A stretch of DNA of 64,000 nucleotides from Methylococcaceae bacterium UBA975. Lineage in GTDB: Bacteria; Pseudomonadota; Gammaproteobacteria; Methylococcales; Cycloclasticaceae. The position numbers and the translations under genes were made by a program. The stretch lies in the NCBI GenBank assembly GCA_002292375.1, contig DBBV01000017.1, forward strand, positions 228,597-292,596, read 5' to 3'. Shown piece after piece: positions 18,396 through 27,618 of the stretch; position 1 is the first letter of the stretch; every line of letters starts with the position of its first letter. Below the pieces are notes generated by a model, which saw only the letters and a list, made by a program, of their open reading frames with translations, did not search any database and was not told where the DNA came from.

Positions 18396-19905
18396 TAATA
18401 ACCTCATTAGTTGTACGCCTTAAAACAAAACTAAGCACCAACAAGCCAAGCGAAAAAGCGTACATGAACCACCAACCACCTTGCACAAAGGGTGTAGCGC
18501 CTTGTAGCGGTATTATTTCACCGCGTAGCGAAAATCGGCTGAACATGGGTGCCTGGCGTATTACGTTTCCTTGCGGGTCTATAATGGCGGTCAAGCCCGT
18601 ATTTGTCGAACGCAATAAATAACGACCGCTTTCTAGCGCCCTCATTCTTGCCATCTGCAAATGTTGATACGGCGCAATGGTGTCACCGAACCAAGTATCA
18701 TTGCTGACATTCACCAAGTAGGCTGCTTCTGGCAAACCATCCAGTGAAGACTGCTGAAACGCATCTTCATAACAAATAGACGATGCAAAGGCATAACCAG
18801 CACCACGAAGTAAGGTCTGGTGCTTTTCACCCGCAGTAAAATCTGACATGGGGATATTTAAGAAATTCAAAATAATGCTTGAAAATGGCTTTAGCGGTAA
18901 GTATTCGCCTAAGGGTACCAAGTGTCGCTTAAAGTAAAAATGTTCTGGCTGTCGCACGCTGTACAAGCCGTTATAGTAATTACCCGTTGATTCTGACATG
19001 ACCGGTAGGCCCAATACAATATCTGAATTATATCGGCTCGCCTCCTCGCTTAACGCGGATAAAAAACCTGCTTTTACTCGGTGGTAAAAAGCGGGGATGG
19101 CAGTTTCCGGCCAAACGATCAGGTCGGCGTTTCGATGTTGCCGGCTCATTGTCATATAAATACCAAGGTTTATTTGATGGAATGACCGCATCCACTTAAT
19201 TTCTTGCGGTATATTGCCTTGCAATAAAGCCACGTTGATAGGCTTTCCGGCGCTTTCGGTCCACGTCACACCGTTGAGTAATAGCGTAGAAAACCAAACT
19301 GTACTGATAATTGAAATGGCGATTAACTTTAAACGCCTAGTCGTTTGAGTAACAACACATAATAGCCCGCCTACGGATAATGCCACCCCATAAGACACAC
19401 CTAACACACCTACGAGGGGCGCCCACGTAGACAAGACAGTATCAACTTGGCTATAACCCAGCGACAGCCACGGAAAACCCGTGAATAAAACACCGCGTAG
19501 CACCTCTAATGCTAACCAAAGGCTAGGAAAAGCAAGTAAATAGCGCAGTCCATTATCAGCGCTAAAAAAGCGATTTAAGACAAACGCGAGCAGTGCCACA
19601 TAGGTCGCTAATATGGCCACCATACCCAACATAATAACGACCGCTAACCATAAGGGGGCATTACCAAAATGGTGAATACTAAAGTACACCCAATAAACAC
19701 CGTGTCCGAAATAACCCAGCCCAAACGTATAACCCAGCAAAGCGGCTTTGAAAGGTGGCAATTGACGCAGCAGCAATAACAATAAAACTGGCGATACAAA
19801 CGCCATAAACGTTAGGTTATAGGGCGCGAAAGCTAACGGCAGTAACGCACCTGAAGCAGCGGCACATAATGGCGCTATTAGCTGTTTATAGTATCCGCTA
19901 GGCAT
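18379..19905 (-). CDS. lnt: Apolipoprotein N-acyltransferase
   Basis: Adds the third acyl chain to the N-terminal Cys of lipoproteins in the inner membrane. The N-terminal 220 residues form about seven membrane segments, followed by a nitrilase-fold periplasmic domain. The Glu-Lys-Cys triad is at E267 (VWPETAIP), K326 (KRHLVP) and C378 (ICYED). The length, 508, equals the family norm (E. coli 512). It follows corC by 20 bases, in the conserved miaB-phoH-ybeY-corC-lnt order. Confidence 0.97.
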   Translation of the reverse strand: MPSGYYKQLIAPLCAAASGALLPLAFAPYNLTFMAFVSPVLLLLLLRQLPPFKAALLGYTFGLGYFGHGVYWVYFSIHHFGNAPLWLAVVIMLGMVAILATYVALLAFVLNRFFSADNGLRYLLAFPSLWLALEVLRGVLFTGFPWLSLGYSQVDTVLSTWAPLVGVLGVSYGVALSVGGLLCVVTQTTRRLKLIAISIISTVWFSTLLLNGVTWTESAGKPINVALLQGNIPQEIKWMRSFHQINLGIYMTMSRQHRNADLIVWPETAIPAFYHRVKAGFLSALSEEASRYNSDIVLGLPVMSESTGNYYNGLYSVRQPEHFYFKRHLVPLGEYLPLKPFSSIILNFLNIPMSDFTAGEKHQTLLRGAGYAFASSICYEDAFQQSSLDGLPEAAYLVNVSNDTWFGDTIAPYQHLQMARMRALESGRYLLRSTNTGLTAIIDPQGNVIRQAPMFSRFSLRGEIIPLQGATPFVQGGWWFMYAFSLGLLVLSFVLRRTTNEVINETLA

Positions 19906-19925
19906 TAACAGAACCTGATGATCGC

Positions 19926-20786
19926 TTATTCGCTTTCATCCTCAGCTTCGATAAGTTTAGTCATGCGCAGCAAATGAACGCGTCGATTATCGGCCCTTAG
20001 CACTTCAAACATAAATTGATCAATTTGTGTGGTTTCACCACGTTCGGGAACATGACCAAAACTTTTAATCACCAAACCGCCTACGGTATCAACATCATCT
20101 TCTGAATAATCCGTATTAAAATACTCGTTAAAGTCAGCTATTTCAGTCAAGGCCTTGATGTTGTATTCGTGCTCGTTACGCGGCAAGATAAATGCTTCCT
20201 CTTCAAAGTCATGCTCATCTTCAATTTCGCCAACGATCTGTTCTAATACGTCTTCAATGGTGATCAACCCAGCCACCGAACCATATTCGTCGATGACGAT
20301 CGCCATATGATTACGGTTGGCGCGAAATTCGTGCAACATCACATTTAAGCGTTTGCTTTCGGGAACAAAGATCGCTGGACGTATCACATCCCTAACATCA
20401 AATTTTTGCGTTGGATCAGCTATCGCATAACTCAACAGGTCCTTCGCTAATAAAATGCCCACTACTTGCGAGCTTTCACCATCTTGTACCGGAAACCTAG
20501 AATGTGATGAATCGATCACACTGGGGTAGATAGTTTCTAGATCAGCATCACGTGAAATAAACACTATTTGAGAGCGTGGGATCATAATGTCACGGACTTG
20601 CAGCTCAGATACTTGCAGCACGCCTTCGATCATTGCTAACGCATCTTGCCCCAGTAAGTCTCTTTTTTCTGCGTCACGGATTAAATTAACTAAATCCTCA
20701 CGGTCTTTCGGCTCGCCCATCAAGGCCTGACCCAAACGTTCGATCCATGACTTATTTTCTAGTTTATCGTTCATTGGTTGGTTCAT
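19926..20786 (-). CDS. corC: CorC/YbeX family CBS-domain protein
   Basis: A 286-residue cytosolic protein with a tandem CBS pair (about residues 65-190; IMIPRSQIVFI, DEYGSVAGLITIEDVLE) and the C-terminal CorC_HlyC domain. Unlike membrane-anchored relatives it has no DUF21 segments. Originally tied to magnesium and cobalt efflux; in E. coli YbeX has also been linked to ribosome metabolism, fitting its place after ybeY (8-base gap). Confidence 0.93.
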   Translation of the reverse strand: MNQPMNDKLENKSWIERLGQALMGEPKDREDLVNLIRDAEKRDLLGQDALAMIEGVLQVSELQVRDIMIPRSQIVFISRDADLETIYPSVIDSSHSRFPVQDGESSQVVGILLAKDLLSYAIADPTQKFDVRDVIRPAIFVPESKRLNVMLHEFRANRNHMAIVIDEYGSVAGLITIEDVLEQIVGEIEDEHDFEEEAFILPRNEHEYNIKALTEIADFNEYFNTDYSEDDVDTVGGLVIKSFGHVPERGETTQIDQFMFEVLRADNRRVHLLRMTKLIEAEDESE

Positions 20787-20794
20787 TTTTTTCT

Positions 20795-21256
20795 CTACAC
20801 TTCATAAGGGTTATCAATACCAATACTATTGAGTAATTTTATTTCCAAATTTTCCATCACCACCGCCTGCTCTGGCTCTACGTGATCATAGCCTTGTAGG
20901 TGCAAACAACCATGAATAACCATGTGCGCCCAATGCGACATTCTAGGTTTTTCTTGCTGCTTCGCCTGTTGCTCTACAATGGCGTCGCAAATCACTAAGT
21001 CGCCTAATATGTCACCTGTTAGGGCCTCAGCCGGGATACCGTCAGGCATCTCGAAAGGAAAACTCAATACATTGGTCGCACCCTCTTTTTCACGGTAGGT
21101 TTGATTTAATTCTGCAGATTCTACTTTATCGACGATTCTAATGACCACATCGGCGCCTTGACGCGCTGGCTCTATCGCCAAGTCGACCCATTGGTTAAAC
21201 TGCTCTTGGCTCGGTAAGGACTGGCTAGTACTTACTATTTGAATTTCGACCGTCAT
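20795..21256 (-). CDS. ybeY: Endoribonuclease YbeY
   Basis: Zinc-dependent RNase for 16S rRNA 3'-end maturation and ribosome quality control. The metal site is the intact motif HGCLHLQGYDH near the C-terminus, with three histidines. The 153-residue length is typical. The start overlaps the phoH stop by 4 bases. Confidence 0.97.
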   Translation of the reverse strand: MTVEIQIVSTSQSLPSQEQFNQWVDLAIEPARQGADVVIRIVDKVESAELNQTYREKEGATNVLSFPFEMPDGIPAEALTGDILGDLVICDAIVEQQAKQQEKPRMSHWAHMVIHGCLHLQGYDHVEPEQAVVMENLEIKLLNSIGIDNPYEV

Positions 21257-22215
21257 GACGGATTATGTTTCTCATACGCTGCGACAATTTTTTGCACAAT
21301 CGGGTGCCGCACCACATCATTGCTATCGAACTGAGTAAAACTGATCCCCTGAATACCCTGTAAAATATTAAGCACCTGCTTTAGACCTGATTCAGTGTGT
21401 TTTGGCAGGTCTATTTGTGTCACGTCACCGGTTACCACCACCGTTGAACCAAAGCCAATTCGGGTGAGAAACATTTTTATTTGCTCAGGCGTGGTGTTTT
21501 GCGCTTCGTCTAAAATAATAAACGCTTCATTCAAAGTGCGTCCTCGCATAAAGGCTAATGGTGCTATTTCAATTATATTCTTTTCAATTAAACGCTCCAC
21601 CCGTTCCACCCCTAACATCTCGTACAAGGCATCGTATAGTGGCCGTAAGTAAGGGTTGATTTTTTCACTTAAATCGCCCGGTAAAAACCCTAGACGCTCA
21701 CCGGCTTCTACCGCAGGCCGCGCCAAGATAATACGTGCTACTTTTTCTGCTTCTAATGCTTCCACTGCACAGGCAACAGCCAGATACGTTTTACCGGTAC
21801 CCGCTGGACCTATACCAAAAACAATGTCGTTTTTTGGCATACTTTTAACGTAACTGCGCTGATGACCACCACGCGGTTTAATGATTTTTTTTCGCGTCCG
21901 GATGACTGTCGTGTCATCAAGCACGGCTTCTTTGCTTATTGCCATTTGGCTTTCCTGTAGGAGTAAATGAACCTTTTCGGGCGTTAAGTGATCCATTTCG
22001 GTACATTTGTAAAGGTACTGTAAGGCCGACACCGCAATAATAACGTCATCTTTATGCCCACTGACATTGAAATGATTACCGCGATTTTTAACCTCAACGT
22101 GTAAGCGCTGCTCTAGTTGAATTAGGTGTTCGTTAAATTGGCCGCATAGATCAGCTAAGCGTTTATTATTCGCGGGGGCAAGATTTAAGTCGACAGTTGT
22201 TGGTTGACTGTTCAA
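21253..22215 (-). CDS. ybeZ: PhoH-like ATPase (YbeZ)
   Basis: P-loop ATPase of the PhoH family, 320 residues. Walker A is GPAGTGKT and Walker B FIILDEAQN, followed by the conserved TGDVTQIDLP. An N-terminal KH-like region (about residues 15-75) distinguishes YbeZ from the shorter PhoH. In E. coli YbeZ interacts with YbeY, encoded next, and both are thought to act in RNA metabolism. One base separates it from miaB. Confidence 0.95.
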   Translation of the reverse strand: MNSQPTTVDLNLAPANNKRLADLCGQFNEHLIQLEQRLHVEVKNRGNHFNVSGHKDDVIIAVSALQYLYKCTEMDHLTPEKVHLLLQESQMAISKEAVLDDTTVIRTRKKIIKPRGGHQRSYVKSMPKNDIVFGIGPAGTGKTYLAVACAVEALEAEKVARIILARPAVEAGERLGFLPGDLSEKINPYLRPLYDALYEMLGVERVERLIEKNIIEIAPLAFMRGRTLNEAFIILDEAQNTTPEQIKMFLTRIGFGSTVVVTGDVTQIDLPKHTESGLKQVLNILQGIQGISFTQFDSNDVVRHPIVQKIVAAYEKHNPS

Positions 22216-22216
22216 A

Positions 22217-23590
22217 TTAGGAAACTGACAGCCTCTCGTTGTTTTCTACCGCCGACTTTAAATCAACCTTTATTACCCGACCTCTCAATGAATTAGGCAA
22301 TGCCTCAGTTATCAACAGGTCAACAAATTGCCCCGCCAAGCGCGTTGGCCCTGCAAAGTTAACGACCCGGTTATTTTCTGTTCGCCCGGTCATTTGCAAT
22401 GAATTTTTCTTCGATTCGCCTTCAACCAACACCCGCTGTACTGTGCCCACCATAGCGTCAGAAATCTTCGCGGTTTGTCGCGCAATAATTGCCTGTAAAC
22501 GCTCAAGCCGTTGTTTCTTTATATCCAGACTGATCTCATCGGGCATATCGGCAGCAGGCGTCCCTGGGCGAGCGCTAAAAATAAAACTATACGACAGATC
22601 AAAACCAATGGTTTCTATCAACTTAATCGTCTGTTCAAATTCTTCCTCTGTTTCTTGTGGGAAACCGACAATAAAGTCCGATGAAAAACACATTTTAGGC
22701 CGTATTTTTTTTAACCGTGCCAACTTGTCTATGTACATCTCAATCGCATGCCCACGTTTCATTCGTGCTAGCACGCTATTGCTACCACTTTGTACCGGCA
22801 AGTGCAGGTGGTCGACCAATTCGGGTATATCTTCATACGCCTGAATCAGGTTATCGCTAAATTCTTTCGGGTGCGAGGTGGTATAGCGAATTCGGTCAAT
22901 GCCTTCGATCGCAGCGACGTAATGCAGCAGTAAAGCAAAGTCGGCACTGTCACCATCGGCCATTTCACCGCGGTAAGCGTTTACGTTCTGACCAAGCAGG
23001 TTAACTTCTCTCACCCCCTGCGATGCCAAACTGGAGATTTCAGCGATAACATCATCAAGAGGCCGGCTCACCTCTTCGCCACGGGTATAAGGCACAACAC
23101 AAAAAGTACAATACTTACTGCAACCTTCCATAATTGAAACAAAGGCTTTGGGACCATCTGCGCGCGGTTCGGGCAGATTATCAAATTTCTCGATTTCGGG
23201 AAAAGAAATATCCATTACTAATTTCTTTTTGGTCTGCGCTAAGTCCAGCATGGCTGGTAAACGGTGTAAGGTTTGCGGACCAAAAACCACATCGACGTAA
23301 GGCGCACGACGACGAATAACCTTACCCTCTTGACTGGCAACGCAGCCACCTACGCCGATTAACAGGTCTTTATTGCGCTCTTTAAGCGGTCGCCAACGGC
23401 CGAGCTGGTGAAACACCCTTTCTTGTGCTTTTTCGCGAATCGAGCAGGTATTTAACAACAGCACATCGGCTTCTTCTTCGTTGTCAGTTAACACCATGCC
23501 ATGCGAAGCCGCCAGCACATCAGCCATCTTTTCAGAATCATAGTCATTCATCTGACAGCCGTGGGTTCGTATAAATAATTTTTTAGTCAT
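22217..23590 (-). CDS. miaB: tRNA-2-methylthio-N6-dimethylallyladenosine synthase
   Basis: Radical SAM methylthiotransferase that thiomethylates i6A37 in tRNA. The 457-residue protein has the UPF0004 domain with cysteines in THGCQMN, LNTCSIR and GGCVASQ (auxiliary cluster), the radical-SAM motif GCSKYCTFC, and a C-terminal TRAM domain (about residues 385-450). It heads the miaB-ybeZ-ybeY-corC-lnt operon; only 51 bases separate its start from the ABC permease stop upstream. Confidence 0.97.
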   Translation of the reverse strand: MTKKLFIRTHGCQMNDYDSEKMADVLAASHGMVLTDNEEEADVLLLNTCSIREKAQERVFHQLGRWRPLKERNKDLLIGVGGCVASQEGKVIRRRAPYVDVVFGPQTLHRLPAMLDLAQTKKKLVMDISFPEIEKFDNLPEPRADGPKAFVSIMEGCSKYCTFCVVPYTRGEEVSRPLDDVIAEISSLASQGVREVNLLGQNVNAYRGEMADGDSADFALLLHYVAAIEGIDRIRYTTSHPKEFSDNLIQAYEDIPELVDHLHLPVQSGSNSVLARMKRGHAIEMYIDKLARLKKIRPKMCFSSDFIVGFPQETEEEFEQTIKLIETIGFDLSYSFIFSARPGTPAADMPDEISLDIKKQRLERLQAIIARQTAKISDAMVGTVQRVLVEGESKKNSLQMTGRTENNRVVNFAGPTRLAGQFVDLLITEALPNSLRGRVIKVDLKSAVENNERLSVS

Positions 23591-23641
23591 ATTGAAGCGA
23601 ATTTTACCACATCACTGACAAATAAAACCAAGCTAAACGCC

Positions 23642-24451
23642 TTAACGAGGACCCGTGGTTTTTTTCACCATCATGCCTTTTGACGGGTTATAACCCCAAA
23701 CTGCAAGCAGCATAAATACAACAAATGCCAGCAAGGTATACACAAAGGCATAGACATTTAACTGCCCGTACAGGGCAAAACGAACAAATTCCACTGCCTG
23801 TGAAAAAGGGTTATAACTAGCCAAGCTGAACAACAGCAAACTCGACTCTTTGATCTTCCATAAGGGGTATAAGGCCGTGGACATAAAAAACATCGGGAAA
23901 ATGACAAAGTTCATCACCCCCGCAAAGTTTTCTAATTGTTTGATAAATGATGACAGCAACATACCTAATGCACCCAACATCAAACCCGACAAAATAAGGG
24001 CCGGAAACAAGCTTAAATACCCCAACCAAGGCGCTTGAATATCATAAAACCAGGCGATCAACAAAAACACGTACACCTGTAAAATTGACACAAACGTCCC
24101 CGCCAATAACTTACTGCTCAGTAGAAACCAGCGCGGCAAGGGGCTGATCAATAAGGTTTTCATACTACCCATTTCGCGGTCGTATACCATCGATAAGGAG
24201 CTTTGCATACCATTGAACAATTGGATCATGCCGATCAGACCTGCGGCAATATATACCTCGTACAAAATATAGGTTTGATACGGCGGTATAATGGCAATTC
24301 CCAGTGTTGAACGAAAACCCGCAGCAAAAACAAACAACCAGACCAAGGGCCTTACTAAGGCAGCAACAAAGCGTTCACGTTGACGTAAAAACCGCCATAA
24401 CTCCCGTTTCACGATACCCTTTAGGGCAATAATGGCATGCCTAAATGTCAT
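23642..24451 (-). CDS. ABC-2 type permease, PQQ-catabolism-associated
   Basis: The start at 24451 is chosen because it forms an ATGA overlap with the ATPase stop; the longer frame adds 22 residues that read like the other gene's shadow. The 269-residue membrane protein has six hydrophobic segments and the ABC-2 (drug/polysaccharide exporter) pattern, for example RPLVWLFVFAAGF and YDREMGSMKTLLISPLPRW. It would form the channel of an exporter. The gene set matches the ABC operon found beside PQQ-dependent alcohol dehydrogenases (the ped cluster of Pseudomonas). Substrate unknown. Confidence 0.85.
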   Translation of the reverse strand: MTFRHAIIALKGIVKRELWRFLRQRERFVAALVRPLVWLFVFAAGFRSTLGIAIIPPYQTYILYEVYIAAGLIGMIQLFNGMQSSLSMVYDREMGSMKTLLISPLPRWFLLSSKLLAGTFVSILQVYVFLLIAWFYDIQAPWLGYLSLFPALILSGLMLGALGMLLSSFIKQLENFAGVMNFVIFPMFFMSTALYPLWKIKESSLLLFSLASYNPFSQAVEFVRFALYGQLNVYAFVYTLLAFVVFMLLAVWGYNPSKGMMVKKTTGPR

Positions 24452-25194
24452 ACGTTGTGCACCTGCGTCAGTTGTTGGAACGCCTGCGAAATAGACTCTA
24501 CTCCTTGCGCCTGACAAACACTTTCGACGCCACCTTGTGCTTGAATTTTTCCTTGATGCAGCACAATCACTTGGTCTGACGGGTAGACTTCATCGATCAA
24601 ATGAGTCGCCCACAACACCGATAATTGGCCGTTACTGCATAAATCGTGAACATGCTGAACGATGCCCTGCCGGCTCGTTACATCCAGCCCCACTGTCGGT
24701 TCGTCCAGCAACAACAATGACGGTTTGTGTAACAGGGCACGCGCAATTTCTACACGCCGACGATGGCCGCCGTTTAAACTGCTTACCTTTTCATCTTTGC
24801 GGGCAAACATACCTTGCCGCTCTAACTCTTCTTGAATACGCAAGCTCGCTTGCCCGCGACGCATACCGTGTAATGACGCATGGTAATAAAGGTTTTGTAG
24901 CACACTTAAATCCATGTCCAGTGTACTTTGTTGAAACACCACGCCTAATTGAGACAACGCTTGACACGATTGACGTTTAATATCGAACCCGTTGATAAAA
25001 ATATCCCCATCGCGCGTGTCAAATAAATGCGTAATCAATGAAAACAAGGTGCTTTTACCTGCGCCATTAGGCCCTAATAAGATGGTGCACTCACCTGCGT
25101 TAACAGAAAAATTGATATCGCTTAAAGCCGCCTTATTGCCATAGGCATAACTTAATGCGTTTACCCTCAACGAAGCCTCAGTAACACCCATCAT
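24448..25194 (-). CDS. ABC transporter ATPase, PQQ-catabolism-associated
   Basis: The start at 25194 gives an ATGA overlap with the propeller gene; an in-frame start 21 bases upstream is less likely. The 248-residue ATPase has Walker A GPNGAGKST, Walker B LLLLDEP, an H-loop WATHL, and an unusual signature LNGGH in place of LSGGQ. The NodI/ABC-A-like layout suits an ABC-2 exporter. It overlaps the genes on both sides, so the four-gene operon is tightly coupled. Confidence 0.88.
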   Translation of the reverse strand: MMGVTEASLRVNALSYAYGNKAALSDINFSVNAGECTILLGPNGAGKSTLFSLITHLFDTRDGDIFINGFDIKRQSCQALSQLGVVFQQSTLDMDLSVLQNLYYHASLHGMRRGQASLRIQEELERQGMFARKDEKVSSLNGGHRRRVEIARALLHKPSLLLLDEPTVGLDVTSRQGIVQHVHDLCSNGQLSVLWATHLIDEVYPSDQVIVLHQGKIQAQGGVESVCQAQGVESISQAFQQLTQVHNV

Positions 25195-26147
25195 TGTTTT
25201 ACTGCGATACCCCATGGGTAACGACCCACGCGTAGCGACTTAGTTACCTTAAGGTTTTCTACGTCGATGATGGAGATATCATTGCTGACACCGTTTGTCG
25301 TGTACAAGCGTTTCAAATCTGGCGAAAAAGCCAAATTCCAAACCCGCTGCCCAACCAATAGATATTTCTTTACCGTCATGGTTTGTATATCCACCACCGC
25401 CACTCTATTCGCTGGTCCGAGGGCGACAAACAACACCTTATCATTCGGGTGCACCAGTACCCCGACGGGTTGAACCAGTGATTTATCCACCCCCGGTATA
25501 CTGAAATGCAACTTCGCTTCGACTTGTTTACTGCTGACATTAATGTGCGATAAGGAGCCGCCAATTTCAGAGCTCACGAACAAGCGCTGGCTATCGTTGG
25601 AAAATGCCGCTGCCCGAGGCCTGGGGTCGACTAAGGTATTGGCTTTAATGGTTTGATCTAAGGGGTCTATCCAATGCACCATATTGGTCGTTTCGGAGGT
25701 ATTAACCACCCATTGCCCATCAGCGCTGACCGCAACGCCTTCTGGCTCCACACCCACCGGAATTTGCTGAATGACACTTTTTTTATTTAGGTCGATAACG
25801 GTGACTAGGTTATCGTCTTCATTCGACACGTAAAGCCATTGGTCGTTGGGATGAATGGCGAAGGTTTCGGGGTCTTCTCCCGAAGGCAGTTCACCAACAA
25901 CTTCAAGCGTGCTCGCGTCGATTATTTGGATCGTATCGTCATCACTGCTGGCAACGTACAATAAGGTTTGCTGCTTATTTAGCGCGATGCCCCTGGGCCG
26001 TTGGCCAATTGTTACGGTTTTTAACAATGTGCCCGTTTCACCATTAACAACGGCCAGTGCATTGTCTTTTTCTAAGGTGATAAACAAAGTATCGGCTAAA
26101 CTGCTTGCCGACAAAATAATGAGTGCGATTAACAGGTATTTATTCAT
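25191..26147 (-). CDS. Periplasmic YVTN beta-propeller protein, PQQ-catabolism-associated
   Basis: A 318-residue protein with a signal peptide (cleavage likely after SLA, residue 18) and about seven repeats of the YVTN type, seen as TLLYVASSDDDTIQIID, QWLYVSNEDDNLVTVID and RLYTTNGVSNDISIID. Such propellers are usually scaffolds or ligand-binding discs. It lies 27 bases after the binding-protein gene and overlaps the ATPase by 4. Its role in the transport system is not known. Confidence 0.86.
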   Translation of the reverse strand: MNKYLLIALIILSASSLADTLFITLEKDNALAVVNGETGTLLKTVTIGQRPRGIALNKQQTLLYVASSDDDTIQIIDASTLEVVGELPSGEDPETFAIHPNDQWLYVSNEDDNLVTVIDLNKKSVIQQIPVGVEPEGVAVSADGQWVVNTSETTNMVHWIDPLDQTIKANTLVDPRPRAAAFSNDSQRLFVSSEIGGSLSHINVSSKQVEAKLHFSIPGVDKSLVQPVGVLVHPNDKVLFVALGPANRVAVVDIQTMTVKKYLLVGQRVWNLAFSPDLKRLYTTNGVSNDISIIDVENLKVTKSLRVGRYPWGIAVKQ

Positions 26148-26174
26148 TTAATAACAAAGTCTTTAACGGTTAGC

Positions 26175-27350
26175 TTATTTTTGGCATTGGCTTTCAGGCC
26201 TATCATACCCCACCGTATCTAGGTATGTATGCGGGTGGAGAAATTCTTTATGCGGTAAAACCGACACAATGGAGCGATCGGTGGCGAGCAAAATAGGCTG
26301 TCTTAATTGTTGGCTCCAAGGTCTAAATGATAGTTTAGTGCCTTTAAACCCAGCCAAACTGAACTGGTCGCTGCGCATGAACGACCGAACATCATCGGTT
26401 TTTATTGATTGACCGCGGGTCACCGCTTCACCTAGGCTACGTACTGCCAACCAAGCCGCGTAGTCGACATCCGTCATCCAACGACCTGCTTGCTTATAAA
26501 AACGATTTTGCATTTGCGCCGCCCCCCAACGTTCGTGTGTTCTATGCCACGCCCTAGGGACCGCCCCTTGGCTGCCTACAATCGGCCGAGGCAACCAGCT
26601 GTTCATCGATAAATATTCACCAAACAACCCTTTGATATCTGCCACAACAACCACGTCGTATTCTGGACCTTGAGTAAACACGGGTATTTCTGCTTGCGCA
26701 GTACGGCGTGCATCATGCTGAAACGCCCATGTTTTTTCAGCCACCAAGCTCATCCCAAAGCGTTTTGCAGACCGTTTTAGCGCCTTGCTAAACGCCAAAT
26801 CCTCATGGTCACTTCCGTTGATCAAAAACCATTTCGTCCAACGTTTTTTGAGCATAAATTGGGCCAGCGCATCGGCTCGCATAGCATAACTGGGAATGGT
26901 ATGAAAAACACTGTCGTTACAACTGGCAAAGCGTAAGGCATCATCAGACGCAGACACGTTAAACAAGAGCACCTTATGCTCAATGGCCAGTTGTGCAATA
27001 GGTGATAACGTTGCCGCACGGAGATCGGTTAAAACGTAACGATAACCTTCGTCCACCAGTTGCTTAAAGGCGACTGCCACATCCGCCGTAGCTGGGGCCT
27101 CTATATAACGTAGCGCATAACGGTGGCCCGTAAATTGCCCCGTTGCATTATTATCCTTAACACCCAAGCGAGCACCTTGTATTCCCTCGTCGGTCAATAC
27201 CGCATCCAAGTTGGATAAGGCGGGCTGTTTTTCCTTTGCCTGGGACAAAAAAGCCAACTTAATATCAATGGTTTGTGCGCACACAGCGCCCGAACACACC
27301 ATCAGGCAACAAAGCCAAACGATTATTTTTTTACTTTTTGTTATTAACAT
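26175..27350 (-). CDS. Type-1 periplasmic binding protein, PQQ-catabolism-associated ABC system
   Basis: A 391-residue exported protein: signal peptide ending in VCA (about residue 25), then a two-lobed periplasmic binding fold like branched-chain amino-acid receptors. First gene of the operon. Such receptors normally serve importers, yet the permease here is exporter-type. This pairing is known for ABC genes near PQQ alcohol dehydrogenases. The ligand is unknown. About 240 bases separate its start from a minus-strand promoter and 143 from the terminator described upstream. Confidence 0.83.
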   Translation of the reverse strand: MLITKSKKIIVWLCCLMVCSGAVCAQTIDIKLAFLSQAKEKQPALSNLDAVLTDEGIQGARLGVKDNNATGQFTGHRYALRYIEAPATADVAVAFKQLVDEGYRYVLTDLRAATLSPIAQLAIEHKVLLFNVSASDDALRFASCNDSVFHTIPSYAMRADALAQFMLKKRWTKWFLINGSDHEDLAFSKALKRSAKRFGMSLVAEKTWAFQHDARRTAQAEIPVFTQGPEYDVVVVADIKGLFGEYLSMNSWLPRPIVGSQGAVPRAWHRTHERWGAAQMQNRFYKQAGRWMTDVDYAAWLAVRSLGEAVTRGQSIKTDDVRSFMRSDQFSLAGFKGTKLSFRPWSQQLRQPILLATDRSIVSVLPHKEFLHPHTYLDTVGYDRPESQCQK

Positions 27351-27456
27351 TATTATTTACCAAGCATAAACAGTCATTTAAAACATCGCTAAAAATCCTT
27401 GCATCTTTTGACGCGCACGTCGTTCAACCCAACAAGGCCTATATTATCTGAATTAA

Positions 27457-27467
27457 AGCGAGTCGCT
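27457..27467. promoter_or_regulatory. Palindrome AGCGA-G-TCGCT
   Basis: Perfect 5-base arms around a single G, just upstream of a plus-strand TATAAT and 107 bases before the ABC operon start. It could be an operator; there is no partner in the window to test this against. Confidence 0.25.
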
Positions 27468-27493
27468 GACCTATAATGACAAAAATTTTAGGC

Positions 27494-27521
27494 AAAAAAA
27501 AGCGACCCATAGAGAGTCGCC
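27494..27521 (-). terminator. Intrinsic terminator upstream of the ABC operon
   Basis: On the minus strand GCGAC and GTCGC pair around a 9-base loop, extended by two G-T pairs, followed directly by eight T. No protein gene lies upstream of it on this strand, so it ends a short RNA or attenuates the operon. Confidence 0.7.
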
Positions 27522-27583
27522 AAGAGGAGGAGAACATCATTACGTCATGTGCGAGTCTTAAAAAAAACCGCAGTAACAATGTA
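27494..27583 (-). ncRNA. Candidate small RNA or attenuated leader (~90 nt)
   Basis: Bounded by a promoter (start predicted near 27583) and the terminator. The segment just before the terminator is unpaired and reads TTCTCCTCCTCTTGG, which is complementary to Shine-Dalgarno sequences. That layout (C/U-rich single-stranded seed, then intrinsic terminator) is typical of trans-acting sRNAs. The same RNA could instead be the leader of the ABC operon, with the hairpin as an attenuator. No family is recognised. Confidence 0.42.
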
Positions 27584-27589
27584 GAAAGC

Positions 27590-27618
27590 ATGATATATTG
27601 CTATGCAACATAGGTCAA
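27590..27618 (-). promoter_or_regulatory. Candidate sigma-70 promoter of the short RNA or ABC operon
   Basis: On the minus strand TTGACC (5 of 6 consensus bases) is 17 bases before TATCAT (5 of 6), one of the better promoter matches in the window. It points toward the terminator and the ABC operon. Confidence 0.55.

Noticed and set aside
27524..27558. Small plus-strand gene behind the GAGGAGGAG tract
   Set aside because: The only ATG is 16 bases downstream and its frame ends after four codons; other candidate starts are ATC or ATT. The tract is better explained as the complement of the minus-strand C/U-rich RNA.
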